A stretch of 64,000 nucleotides of DNA. Source: Pseudomonadota bacterium. GTDB lineage: Bacteria > Pseudomonadota > Gammaproteobacteria > Pseudomonadales > Pseudohongiellaceae. The DNA is taken from assembly GCA_027592275.1 (NCBI GenBank), contig JAQCKF010000013.1, positions 1-64,000 of the forward strand, written 5' to 3'. Positions 47,225 to 56,111 of this stretch are shown in pieces. Numbering within the stretch: the stretch's first letter is position 1; each line of letters opens with the position of its first letter. A program made the position numbers and the translations under genes. The notes beneath the pieces were generated by a model that was not told the DNA's origin, made no database searches, and was given only the letters and a program-made list of their open reading frames with translations.

Positions 47225-48619
47225 CTACAATGCTGTGCCGAGCGGTATCATTGCACCAAGTAGTACGACAACAGCCCAATCCACACCATCATAAAATTCC
47301 CTAACAGGCACGATATTTAGAAGAACCATGGCAACGGTGGCCATACCTAAAGCAAGCTGAATGGAGACTAGGCCACTCGCAGCTGCAACGATAGCAAGAA
47401 TAAAAGTTAACATGGCTGGAATGGCTTTAGTATTTCGTCCTAGACCAAGCGCTCGACTCGCAAGGGGATAGCAATTCAACTTAACTATTGCCTCCTCTAT
47501 TTCACCCACTTCGCCGTGCAGCAATAACACATCCCCCACGGCAAATTTGAAGTTCCGCAGCCTTTCTCTATGCGGGGTTCCCGATCGAGATGCCGCCAAC
47601 AAATTTACCCCATACTTTCGATTAAACCTTAATTGGCTAGGCGTTCTCCCAACGATAAACGAATTCGGAGTAACTACAACTTCCACAGCCTGCATATCTT
47701 CCGAGTGGAGCACTTCTCTCTGCACATTCTCCGCTGATACCATCTGCAAATTGTGATTCTTAGAGAACTGAGCAATATCATCATGTGAGCCCTGAATCAT
47801 TAGTAGATCGCTGGCTGCAATTAACTGCCGACGATAAACAACAGAAATGTTTTCCCGTCTATGAACCATCGAGAGTAGTGTCAGGTTTTGTTCTGCAAGG
47901 CTGTCTTTTAGCTCTCCGGCCTTTTTTTCAAAAAAAGTCGACTCTTCAGTCACTTTCAATTCAAACAAATATTTCTCTACATCGAAAAGCTCAAGGCCGG
48001 TGGTTTGTTTTCGCACTTTTACCAACTTCCAACCGATAAACAGCATGAAGAAGATGCCACATATTGCTATGCCTCCACCAACTGGAGCATAGTCAAACAT
48101 TGTAAAAGCTTCTCCATTCATCTGTTGCCGATAGTTTGCGATCAAAATATTCGGCGGAGTACCAATTAGAGTGACCAAGCCCCCCAAGATCGAACCAAAT
48201 GATAACGGCATTAAAACCGTGGCTGGAGATCGGCCGGCCTTGTTCGTAGATCGAATAGCAATTGGCATCAACAATGCCAATGCCCCGACATTATTCATGA
48301 ACATCGACAGGAATGCCGCGAGAAAGGTTAATACAGCAATATGAAGAAATGGCTTAGAGGAAATAGGCTCAATGGCATCGGCCACGAATTCGACAGCTCC
48401 TGATTTCGTCAAACCAAAGCTTACTATCAATACCATTATCACCGTAATAGTCGCCGGATTCCCAAATCCAGCGAACATCTCGGCCTGTGGTATTAGACCG
48501 AAGATGCTGGCGGTAAATAGCGCGCCGAGCGCGACTATGTCGTAACGCCATCTCCCCCATACTAATAAGACTAAGAGCGCGAAAAGTATAAGCAGCAGAA
48601 CACTTTGATCAGTAGTCAT
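47225..48619 (-). CDS. SLC13/DASS-type permease, truncated by an amber codon
   Basis: 464 residues of a divalent anion:sodium symporter-like permease. The first half carries the family motif SMFMNNVGALALLMPIAI and SILGGLVTLIGTPPNILIAN; two TrkA-C-type regulatory domains fill about residues 200-370 (MVSAENVQREVLHSEDMQAVEV, NSFIVGRTPSQLRF); then membrane helices resume. It stops at TAG in the middle of the second transport repeat, before the second Asn-Asn/Thr binding motif, so the product is expected to be inactive unless the codon is suppressed. Related full-length proteins are about 590-610 residues. Confidence 0.88.
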   Translation of the reverse strand: MTTDQSVLLLILFALLVLLVWGRWRYDIVALGALFTASIFGLIPQAEMFAGFGNPATITVIMVLIVSFGLTKSGAVEFVADAIEPISSKPFLHIAVLTFLAAFLSMFMNNVGALALLMPIAIRSTNKAGRSPATVLMPLSFGSILGGLVTLIGTPPNILIANYRQQMNGEAFTMFDYAPVGGGIAICGIFFMLFIGWKLVKVRKQTTGLELFDVEKYLFELKVTEESTFFEKKAGELKDSLAEQNLTLLSMVHRRENISVVYRRQLIAASDLLMIQGSHDDIAQFSKNHNLQMVSAENVQREVLHSEDMQAVEVVVTPNSFIVGRTPSQLRFNRKYGVNLLAASRSGTPHRERLRNFKFAVGDVLLLHGEVGEIEEAIVKLNCYPLASRALGLGRNTKAIPAMLTFILAIVAAASGLVSIQLALGMATVAMVLLNIVPVREFYDGVDWAVVVLLGAMIPLGTAL

Positions 48620-48634
48620 CTAGAAAAAACCTGA

Positions 48635-49345
48635 CTATACAATTTTAAAATCCAGAGTCCCGACGCCTTCTACACAGGCAACTATTCGATCACCCTTGGT
48701 TGCTGCCGCCACACCAGATGGGGTGCCCGTGTAGATTATATCCCCGGATTTCAATTCGAAGTACTTGGAAAGCTCAGCGATTATTTCGGGCACCGACCAA
48801 ATCATCTCATTGAGACTGGCCTGCTGCCGAGTTTCATCATTTAACTTTAAAGAGATTTGCCTATCACCAAGCTGACCCACTTCACTTATAGGTAGTATGG
48901 CCGAGATTGGCGCAGATTGATCGAAACCCTTAGCCAGGTCCCAGGGCCGCCCCTTACTCTTGGCGATATCCTGTAAGTCGCGACGGGTGAAGTCTATGCC
49001 AACAGCATAGCCATAGACGCAATCCATCACCGATTTCAGGTCAATGTCTTTGCCCCCCGATTTTAAGGCTACGACTAGTTCAACTTCATAATGTAGGTCG
49101 TTCGTTGCCTGAGGATACGCCACGTCTTGGTTGAAGGTGACACAGGCGTTTGCTGGTTTGCTAAAAAAAACCGGTGGCTCTTGTTTCGGGTCTCCACCCA
49201 TCTCCTTTACATGCTCGCTATAGTTTCTGCCTACACAATAGATTCGATGAACCGGGAATCGTGGAGCCTGTTCACTTACTTCAGCCTGCGCATCAAGTCT
49301 CACTGGCACGGTGGTAGGTTCGTGTTGTTGAACTACAAATTTCAT
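48635..49345 (-). CDS. Fumarylacetoacetate hydrolase family protein
   Basis: A 236-residue FAH-fold enzyme. The start of the domain is IYCVGRNYSEHVKEMG; metal ligands lie in NDLHYEVELVVALKSGG and the Asp in YGYAVGIDFTRRDLQ; SGDIIYTGTPSGVAA is the C-terminal family block. Such proteins act as fumarylpyruvate or acylpyruvate hydrolases or as oxaloacetate tautomerases; the substrate here is open. It lies 15 bases from the broken permease gene on the same strand. Confidence 0.88.
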   Translation of the reverse strand: MKFVVQQHEPTTVPVRLDAQAEVSEQAPRFPVHRIYCVGRNYSEHVKEMGGDPKQEPPVFFSKPANACVTFNQDVAYPQATNDLHYEVELVVALKSGGKDIDLKSVMDCVYGYAVGIDFTRRDLQDIAKSKGRPWDLAKGFDQSAPISAILPISEVGQLGDRQISLKLNDETRQQASLNEMIWSVPEIIAELSKYFELKSGDIIYTGTPSGVAAATKGDRIVACVEGVGTLDFKIV

Positions 49346-49373
49346 AGCGGTGAATTCTCTGTGGTTGTCGATT

Positions 49374-50210
49374 TCAAAACCTGCACGTCAATTGCGCATG
49401 CAGAGTATCAGTAATTCCATTTACGCGCTGCGGGAATAAAGTGAGACCAGTCGCATCTTCTATCAAATCCAGCGTGCTCACCTGGTCGCAAAAACTTACG
49501 TGCTGCCGGACATCACTGTCGAAGATAAACGCGCTCAAAGAATCCGGAGTGCTAATGACCTTGAAATAGGCAGAAGGCTTTGCCGCACTCTCGCTCATTT
49601 CTTCTCCGCGCTCTCTATAGATCGGCCCACTGACCACGTAGACCTCTCCAATCTTATCCGCCAGCGCATTGATCGCCTGATCCAGCCGAGACCAACTCCC
49701 GGCTCTTAGCTTAAACGGCAGCGCTGCCATATTACTGAGAAAGTTCAGTTCAGACCAATAGGGGGTTCCGGCGAAACTACTCATCGGCACCAAACGACCC
49801 TGATCTTCTGAGAATAGATTGATTCCGCCTAGCTGATAGCTGCGTTCCTCCGCGTCAATAGGAACCTCTTGTTCGATCTGCGGTGTGCTGTCAATAACCT
49901 CGATCTGAGTAGCACCTCCCAAGACGAGAGGATCCTCAAACCAAACACGCGGCAACAACGAGGCTACACCAACGCTATCGGCAAGCACACGGTAGGCCTG
50001 CCAGTCTGCGAGTCCACTGCGCGCATTGATGGAGGCCACATACAATTGCCGCACGATTAGCTCACTATTTTCAATCGCTATGCTGTCAGCGACCACGGGA
50101 CACCCTGCCATACAGTGTGAGATATGCACTGTCTGAGCATTGGCTATCGTCGCGACAAGAAGACTAAAAAGACTAGCCCATCGGATAAAGTATTTGCCTA
50201 TGTACGTCAT
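49374..50210 (-). CDS. Exported NUC1-fold endonuclease homologue, probably inactive
   Basis: A signal peptide (MTYIGKYFIRWASLFSLLVATIANA) leads into a DNA/RNA non-specific endonuclease fold: the later block SELNFLSNMAALPFKLRAGS matches the conserved metal-binding Asn region, and VYVVSGPIY the core strand. The catalytic DRGH motif is replaced by D136-Q-G-R139, so the general-base His is Arg; the following PQ is LP, and the usual Glu is Asp. N160 is kept. The 5' end overlaps the aldo/keto reductase gene by 38 bases. Likely a non-catalytic relative. Confidence 0.75.
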   Translation of the reverse strand: MTYIGKYFIRWASLFSLLVATIANAQTVHISHCMAGCPVVADSIAIENSELIVRQLYVASINARSGLADWQAYRVLADSVGVASLLPRVWFEDPLVLGGATQIEVIDSTPQIEQEVPIDAEERSYQLGGINLFSEDQGRLVPMSSFAGTPYWSELNFLSNMAALPFKLRAGSWSRLDQAINALADKIGEVYVVSGPIYRERGEEMSESAAKPSAYFKVISTPDSLSAFIFDSDVRQHVSFCDQVSTLDLIEDATGLTLFPQRVNGITDTLHAQLTCRF

Positions 50211-51189
50211 CGCACTGCTTCAGTGTCTCGTCGCTTAGTGTTACATCGAGGGCCGCCAACGACTCTTCTAACTGATCTGCAGTTCGCGCACCGATAATGG
50301 TCGATGCGACAAAGTCGAAATTCATACTCCAGGCAGTTGCCAAAGTCACTGGGGACATACCAGCCTCTTTTGCAATCTCCATATATTTCGCAGTAGAGGC
50401 CAAGGTTCCTTCGTTTACAAAACGACTAGACATAGCCTTCTGTCTTGGATCTGCGGAGCCGTATTCTGCGAAGCGAGAGTTTTTGGGTATTTCTGGCTGA
50501 TTGTATTTACCACTGAGAACGCCGCCGCCAATCGGGGAATAAGGCAAGAGTGATACATGCTCCCTTTTACACACCTCTGCCAATTCATCCAGAAAACGAC
50601 GATTCAACAGGGAGAAATTATTCTGAATAGACTGAAATCGTGCTAGGCCCTCATAATCGGCAACGGTATTTGCCTTCGTCAATCCGTAGGCATTCTCGTT
50701 AGAAGTTCCGGTATAACGCACCTTGCCCGCCTGAACCAACCTATCTAATGCTTCCATCGTTTCATCAATAGGCACGATAGGATCTGGCCAGTGCACCTGA
50801 TAAAGATCGATGTAGTCGATTTTCATTCTGCGTAGCGAGCCTTCTACGGCCGCTTCGATATGGAACCTATCCAGAGCGGTCAGACCATGACGAATCGGTG
50901 GAACAAACCATCCTGCCGCTGCCCCAGCAACCTTGGTCGCTATAATGAGTGAATCTCTGGGTTTGGTCTGAACCCATTCGCCGAAAATTTGCTCAGTAAC
51001 GCCGACCGTCTCGGCCGATGGAGGAACTGGATAGACCTCTGCCGTATCGAAGAAATTAATACCGCGTTCATAGGACTCTTCAAGAATCTTAAACGACTCC
51101 TTCTTATCGCTCCAGCTACCAAAGCTCATAGTCCCCATACAAATAGGGCTAACTCTTAATCCACTCTTTCCTATATATCGATGTTCCAT
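50173..51189 (-). CDS. Aldo/keto reductase
   Basis: A TIM-barrel NADPH oxidoreductase of 338 residues. Catalytic tetrad positions are visible: Asp and Tyr in NFFDTAEVYPVPP, Lys in IIATKVAG, His in YQVHWPDPIVP. MEHRYIGKSGLRVSPICMGT is the usual N-terminus and STIIGARTADQLEESLAAL the cofactor-binding end. It resembles the Tas/YajO group. The 3' end overlaps the nuclease-like gene by 38 bases. Confidence 0.92.
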   Translation of the reverse strand: MEHRYIGKSGLRVSPICMGTMSFGSWSDKKESFKILEESYERGINFFDTAEVYPVPPSAETVGVTEQIFGEWVQTKPRDSLIIATKVAGAAAGWFVPPIRHGLTALDRFHIEAAVEGSLRRMKIDYIDLYQVHWPDPIVPIDETMEALDRLVQAGKVRYTGTSNENAYGLTKANTVADYEGLARFQSIQNNFSLLNRRFLDELAEVCKREHVSLLPYSPIGGGVLSGKYNQPEIPKNSRFAEYGSADPRQKAMSSRFVNEGTLASTAKYMEIAKEAGMSPVTLATAWSMNFDFVASTIIGARTADQLEESLAALDVTLSDETLKQCDDVHRQILYPMG

Positions 51190-51232
51190 ACTACTCCCTC
51201 TTGCACCATTTAATTATAATCAAACGCAGCGC

Positions 51233-52315
51233 TTAGACCGGCGCGCTGCAATCGTCTCCGAGATAACCGCCGCCGCCACAATACACGGCATCCTGCAGTT
51301 GAATTCGTATTCCATCGGGGTCTGAGAAATAGACCTCCGGTGTTCCGCGTTCTATACCACCACGATCTGGCATACGCATGCTAATCCAATGCACTAATGG
51401 CGGGGTATTGTCCGCGTTCTCTCTAGGGGTGAAGCCATAATCTTCGAGCTTCGCAATAATGCCATCAACATCGAAGTCCTCGACACTGAGACAAACGTGA
51501 TCTACTCGAGCTGGTTGTGTAGGTGCGCCTGACTCGTCGCCGCCTACATACATCAGAAATTGTATGCCATCGCCTACGCCGACAATCGGCGATGTTGGCC
51601 CTTGATAGGCTTGAAAACCCAGCCCGAAAGCGCGCGTATAAAATTCATTAGCGCGATCTTTGTTGGCGAGAAAATTAGTAAAGTGGCTAATCTCTAAAGA
51701 ACGAAACATGCCGTCCGCTGATGCCTCCTCCACGCGTTCACAAACATCTCCAGATTCACCCGCTCCACCGCAGTGATCTGCGCCATTGAGTTGGTAGATC
51801 AAGCCTTCGATGTCTGCAAAAAATAACTCCTGCGTCCCTGACGCTGACCCGCCTTCACTCTGACCGCGAATCCTAGTCCAGGATTGCATAGCAATGTCGA
51901 GAGAGGCTGAATTGGGGCCCGACTCAGCACGACGAGAGATGCCTAGCGCATCTAGCTGATCGCGCACCGACTCCAGATCGAAATTTTCAACGCTTAGACC
52001 AATATGACTAAAGCCAGGCGCTTGGCCTGGCAACAACGGCGACAATGAGAAGAATCTCGGCCCTTCGCCAATGCGCAAACAGACAGAAGCGCCCTGCCGC
52101 GACTGGATGCTTGCACCGAACAGATCCTGATAGAACCGCACCGATCGCTCGACATTTGAAACGCGCATGCCATAGCTGTGAAGCTTGCGCACCGCAATTG
52201 CAGAACCTGACTGTGCAAATAATACCGAGCTGAGCGAGAGAGCGGGAATTGCTTTAAGGAGGGTACGTCGGCTGAGTATTGCCGATTTTCTGATCACATT
52301 GGATTTAGTCTTCAT
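51233..52315 (-). CDS. Tat-exported double VOC (glyoxalase-fold) protein
   Basis: The N-terminus has a twin-arginine motif and hydrophobic core (SRRTLLKAIPALSLSSVLFA) from the ATG at 52315, so export folded is expected. Two VOC domains follow: about 43-180 (GMRVSNVERSVRFYQDLFG) and about 205-345 (FTNFLANKDRANEFYTRAFG). Each ends in an equivalent Cys loop, CGGAGESGDVC (182-192) and CGGGGYLGDDC (346-356), probably disulfides. Metal-binding His/Glu positions are partly present (HIGLSVE, HVCLSVEDFD). Substrate unknown; VOC enzymes are usually cytoplasmic dioxygenases, isomerases or resistance proteins. Confidence 0.82.
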   Translation of the reverse strand: MKTKSNVIRKSAILSRRTLLKAIPALSLSSVLFAQSGSAIAVRKLHSYGMRVSNVERSVRFYQDLFGASIQSRQGASVCLRIGEGPRFFSLSPLLPGQAPGFSHIGLSVENFDLESVRDQLDALGISRRAESGPNSASLDIAMQSWTRIRGQSEGGSASGTQELFFADIEGLIYQLNGADHCGGAGESGDVCERVEEASADGMFRSLEISHFTNFLANKDRANEFYTRAFGLGFQAYQGPTSPIVGVGDGIQFLMYVGGDESGAPTQPARVDHVCLSVEDFDVDGIIAKLEDYGFTPRENADNTPPLVHWISMRMPDRGGIERGTPEVYFSDPDGIRIQLQDAVYCGGGGYLGDDCSAPV

Positions 52316-52418
52316 AGCCGCTGTCCTCGCGCCTTTTATTAGTCGCGACATCATAGCTAGAGTCCAATGCTAGCGTCTACCTCGTGGCGAATTTAATTCG
52401 AAGCAACTTTAGTTGTAA

Positions 52419-52820
52419 TCAACTCTTATTCAATTCAACAGCTCCACCATCTTTCTGCCACTGCTCCATGCCTCCCTTAAGGTGCACGATATTCTCGATG
52501 CCCATGTTCTGTAGAGATTGTGTAGCCAGCGCTGAACGCCAGCCCTTATTACAATATAAAACCAACTCCTTCGCTTTATCGAATTCGGTGCGGTAATAAG
52601 GGCTATCTGGATCTACCCAAAACTCCAGCATGCCACGAGGAATGTGCAGAGAACCGGCAATCTTACCTTCGCGCTTTACCTCGCGAACATCCCGCAGATC
52701 GATAATTACTACCGACTCGTCCAAATTCTCCAACCGCGCCTTTAGCTCGGAAGAATCTATGGCCTGAATCTGCTGTTCTGCCTCGGCAACTAACTGCTTG
52801 TAGCCCTTTTTTAAATTCAT
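52419..52820 (-). CDS. Rhodanese-like sulfurtransferase
   Basis: A single rhodanese domain (133 residues) with VVIIDLRDVREVKREGKIAG, HIPRGMLEFWVD, the catalytic Cys loop LYCNKGWRSALAT, and LKGGMEQWQKDGG. It may move sulfane sulfur or act as a thiol redox adaptor; cytoplasmic, no signal peptide. The CNKGWRS loop (Gly-Trp-Arg) is a common single-domain variant. Confidence 0.92.
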   Translation of the reverse strand: MNLKKGYKQLVAEAEQQIQAIDSSELKARLENLDESVVIIDLRDVREVKREGKIAGSLHIPRGMLEFWVDPDSPYYRTEFDKAKELVLYCNKGWRSALATQSLQNMGIENIVHLKGGMEQWQKDGGAVELNKS

Positions 52821-52872
52821 TCGTAGCTATCCTTGTATCCAATTGAACTATTCAAATTAACTTTTCATACCG

Positions 52873-53064
52873 CTAGCTAGTTATAACCTTCTGACATTGA
52901 GTACGCCCCAAGGGAAATACCACAGAACCATCTTCACTGATCCATTCCCCTACCCAATCGAATCCCTGAGCGGAGATGCCCGCGAAAGTAAGTATCGAAA
53001 ATCCATCAAGATCTGTGCCCAGCGCCTTCTGAGGCTGCCTCAATACTAGATTTTCTGCTTCCAT
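52873..53064 (-). CDS. Small hypothetical protein
   Basis: A 63-residue open frame with a GAGG Shine-Dalgarno four to five bases before its ATG, which is the main support. The sequence (LGTDLDGFSILTFAGISAQG, DWVGEWISEDGSVVFPLG) is not low-complexity and has no membrane helix. No family was recognised. It could still be a chance frame. Confidence 0.45.
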   Translation of the reverse strand: MEAENLVLRQPQKALGTDLDGFSILTFAGISAQGFDWVGEWISEDGSVVFPLGRTQCQKVITS

Positions 53065-53313
53065 CTTACCTCGCCAACTGCTCTAGCTATAGGCAGGTGC
53101 AGAAAAAAAGTAACTACCCATTCGTGTGCTTCAGGATCATAGGCGCAAATTTTTTATGACGCATCTCACGTATTTTTTTATATTTTTGCTTATAAAATTG
53201 ACTCAGGAAATTTACTGATTGCTATCTTGACCTACTATTGTTGAGTATAAAGTCAGATAATGACTACATGTTGAACCTTACAAGGGTGCCTACGGCGTAT
53301 AAGTGTAACCGAT

Positions 53314-53631
53314 ATGAATGAGAGAGACTTTCACCTTGTAATGCACGCTAAGCGCCAGATTCACCGCGAGACAGCTCTCAGGTCCATGCTGATATTTGGG
53401 CTGCTATTCTCGGCAGCGCTACGCTTTCTAGGCGTAGAGTTCCCGTTTCTCTATCTGATGTTATTTGTCTTTCTCTTAGTATCGCTGATTTTTAGCTCAG
53501 ACCTGATTGCAAACTTCGGCTTAGTATCCAAAGACGATCTAATCAAGGTCATAGAGAAACAACTACATAGTGATCCAGAAATGCTCACGCGCTATTTAAA
53601 CACTAAAAGCCGGAGCAAAGTCGGACTATAG
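53314..53631 (+). CDS. Small membrane protein
   Basis: 105 residues with two adjacent helices (SMLIFGLLFSAALRFLGVEF and LYLMLFVFLLVSLIFSSDLI) and a soluble, charged C-terminal tail that could sit in the cytoplasm. No family recognised. It is preceded by an AT-rich 249-bp gap and is convergent, nine bases apart, with the NHL propeller gene. Confidence 0.6.
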   Translation: MNERDFHLVMHAKRQIHRETALRSMLIFGLLFSAALRFLGVEFPFLYLMLFVFLLVSLIFSSDLIANFGLVSKDDLIKVIEKQLHSDPEMLTRYLNTKSRSKVGL

Positions 53632-53639
53632 AATTCAGA

Positions 53640-54728
53640 CTAACGGCGCGCGGACTTCACCAGAGCACCGCCACCGGACACGACTGCGCCGAACACATTG
53701 CCAGCGGAATCTACGGCCACGCCTTCAGGGTTTGAACCCGCTGGATAAGCCTCTACTGTTCCGTCGATAAAGTAATCCACAATGCCATCTAATAGGCTGC
53801 CCACGCGGATACCTGCATGCCATCCAGGATTCCTAGTGTCATCGAATTCCGATTCGGAATCCGCTACATAGATTATGTCGTCGTCACCTATGTAAATTCC
53901 ACTCGGTCTGCTGAAAGATTTGAATTCGCCGATATAGTTACCGACCAAATCAAATATCTTTAGACGATTATTACCCCTGTCACCCACGATTAATCGATTT
54001 CGAGAATCGATATCCAATGCGTGGGGCGTCTTCAACTTGCCAGCGTCAGATCCCCAGCCACCCCAGTATTTGAGTAGGTTGCCATCGCGATCAAACTTTA
54101 CGATTCTGGCTACCGTTGAAGCTGTAGCATCTGGATTCTGGCCACTGTGTCCATCGCCTACATAGATGTTGCCATCGGCATCTGTAACAACGTCACAGGG
54201 CGTTTCCAACAACGCATCTGTTCCATCGCCGGCCACACCGGGCTGCCCCAGCGTTAGTAACACTTCGCCCTCTGGACTTAGTTTGTAAACTACGTGCCCC
54301 ATGCCGGCAGTCGCTGGATTGTCCTCGCGCGGCCCCTGCCCATCCGTAACCCAGATATTGCCATCACGATCGACATGAAGACCATGAGGAAACAGCATCA
54401 AACCGCCACCTATCGAAGCGACAACACTGCCACTAGGATCAATCTTCAAGATGGGATCAACACTGGAGCCGGTACAACTATTTGTCCCGCAGCGATCGAT
54501 TGCCCACAGATGTCTACCATCTGGATCCATATCCACCCCTGCGGTGGACCCCCATTCGCGGCCATCGGGTAATATTGCCCAGTTGTCCACAGTGGAAAAA
54601 GGGTTCGGCCTTTTATTGATTGGCTCGAGCTGAGCGAATACGGTACCGCTAATAAAAATAGCGAACATACAGACAAGAAGAAAAACAGCGAGAGATATTT
54701 GTTTACCAGCATTAGAAACAGTGTTCAT
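53640..54728 (-). CDS. Exported NHL beta-propeller of the PAL (amidating lyase) family
   Basis: A signal peptide (residues 1-32) is followed by an NHL propeller. Similarity to the lyase half (PAL) of peptidyl-glycine amidating monooxygenase is clear: MLFPHGLHVDRDGNIWVTD keeps PAL His585 as H115, TPHALDID keeps His690 as H236, and GDRGNNRLKIF keeps Arg706 as R251; R79 may be Arg533. But the third zinc His is E335 (NPEG) and the catalytic Tyr654 position is H194. Start at 54728 has AGGGAGAG upstream. Two genes upstream on the same strand encodes a PHM-like copper monooxygenase. It may bind or cleave a hydroxylated product (inference). Confidence 0.78.
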   Translation of the reverse strand: MNTVSNAGKQISLAVFLLVCMFAIFISGTVFAQLEPINKRPNPFSTVDNWAILPDGREWGSTAGVDMDPDGRHLWAIDRCGTNSCTGSSVDPILKIDPSGSVVASIGGGLMLFPHGLHVDRDGNIWVTDGQGPREDNPATAGMGHVVYKLSPEGEVLLTLGQPGVAGDGTDALLETPCDVVTDADGNIYVGDGHSGQNPDATASTVARIVKFDRDGNLLKYWGGWGSDAGKLKTPHALDIDSRNRLIVGDRGNNRLKIFDLVGNYIGEFKSFSRPSGIYIGDDDIIYVADSESEFDDTRNPGWHAGIRVGSLLDGIVDYFIDGTVEAYPAGSNPEGVAVDSAGNVFGAVVSGGGALVKSARR

Positions 54729-55122
54729 AATTAACTCTCCCTGCTGAGAAGTCCTCAGCAAAATTTATTCGCTCTAGCCCTCTTAGAACCGTACTGCTCG
54801 AAGCACTGGCGACTCTAATTCCTCAAAACAGATTAAATCAGCAAACTGGCGAATGCAATGAGCCACATCAAGGACTCACAAGACTATCGATCACACATGC
54901 TCGCGATGTTCGGCGCCCTTGCCGAGCGTGATAAATCGCCTTCAGCGACTCACTTACAGAGATGTTGTATTGGATGAGATCGAACCTCTGGGTAGCGAAA
55001 ACAAAGTTAATAGGACGCAACACCCGCCGAAGAATCCGGCGAGTTATTAGAGACGAAATGAAGGGAAAACTCTCGAAAGAAGCAAGAAATCATACACTTC
55101 CTGCCAGTTAGACGAAAAACTA
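54729..55122. other. Intergenic region upstream of the PAL-like gene
   Basis: No gene is supported in these 394 bases. The only structure noted is CGCCG/CGGCG around 55026-55042, a short GC hairpin without a T-run, possibly a weak terminator for the upstream secreted-protein gene. The PAL-like gene promoter is presumably here; no convincing consensus was seen. Confidence 0.4.
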
Positions 55123-56109
55123 CTAGCGCGTTACCGTAACGTTGACATTCTGGTAGGTAAACAGTGAGCCGTCGCTAGCGATACCACGCAACACATACTC
55201 TCCCGGTTCATCGAAGACCACTTCCGCTGACCAGCGACCATCTTCAGGCGGCTGAGGGATTCCAAATGGTGGCGCCCAGGGCGAGTTCGCATACATTCGG
55301 GTATCGGTATAGGTCTTAAACTGTGTTGGTTCGAAACTCGCCTTCGCGGCAGGACCTCGGTATACCGTCCACGAGAAACGCAAACCGGGACCACTAATGG
55401 CAACAATGGAAGATGGCGGCCGATACAATTGATCCATACTCGAACTGCTAGGTTGATCGCGGCGCGCCGGTAAATTGTCCGGATCGCTCGCCCTTACCGC
55501 CAGCCTAAGTGGCTCTCCAACACGTGCTGAGCGAAAACTTTCTCCCTCTACACGCAATTCGGGGGGAATATTCGTTCTCAACGAATCGCTAAGACTGCCG
55601 TAGTTACCACCCACCTCAGTAGAGATAACCTGAGGGTCGATTTGATAGTCGGATTTTAGCGTACCGTATGCGCGATTAGTCTGACCCTCAGTCCTTAACG
55701 TCCATACTAGTTCCTTCTCAGCAAAATCTGCAGGCACATCGATTGTGAACAGGAAGGGGTTGCGTCTGGGATAGAAATGAGTTGGTTGCCCCATGTCCGC
55801 TGTAGAAAAATCAAAACCATCCAGACTTAAATCGTCTAACTCGCCCGGCTCAACTTCGGAAAAATAATTCTCTGCGCCAATGGAAATATCAAATTGCTGT
55901 TCCCAGTTGGAATTCATGTAACCAAAGAACAACTTGAATGTCCCGTCCTCGTTTGGCCACCACCCTTCAAATGCAGGCGAGGTAATCTGACCACGTAGCT
56001 GCATGTATCGAGTCTGGGCATTGACCGGCTGAGCCACTAACAAAGGAATAAGCGAGGCGACGAGCAGTAAACTACCAAGCTTTGAAAATTTAAGATTTAC
56101 TAACCTCAT
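55123..56109 (-). CDS. Secreted accessory protein of the copper monooxygenase
   Basis: A signal peptide (LGSLLLVASLIPLLVAQPVNA) precedes about 295 residues of beta-rich sequence with no family I can name. Notable blocks are SPAFEGWWPNEDGTFKLFFG, YPRRNPFLFTIDVPADF and the C-terminal Ig-like VFDEPGEYVLRGIASDGSLF. The ATG lies two bases after the monooxygenase stop (TAGTGATG), with a GTG overlapping the stop as an alternative, so the two are translated together and probably function together in the periplasm. Confidence 0.75.
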   Translation of the reverse strand: MRLVNLKFSKLGSLLLVASLIPLLVAQPVNAQTRYMQLRGQITSPAFEGWWPNEDGTFKLFFGYMNSNWEQQFDISIGAENYFSEVEPGELDDLSLDGFDFSTADMGQPTHFYPRRNPFLFTIDVPADFAEKELVWTLRTEGQTNRAYGTLKSDYQIDPQVISTEVGGNYGSLSDSLRTNIPPELRVEGESFRSARVGEPLRLAVRASDPDNLPARRDQPSSSSMDQLYRPPSSIVAISGPGLRFSWTVYRGPAAKASFEPTQFKTYTDTRMYANSPWAPPFGIPQPPEDGRWSAEVVFDEPGEYVLRGIASDGSLFTYQNVNVTVTR

Positions 56110-56111
56110 CA

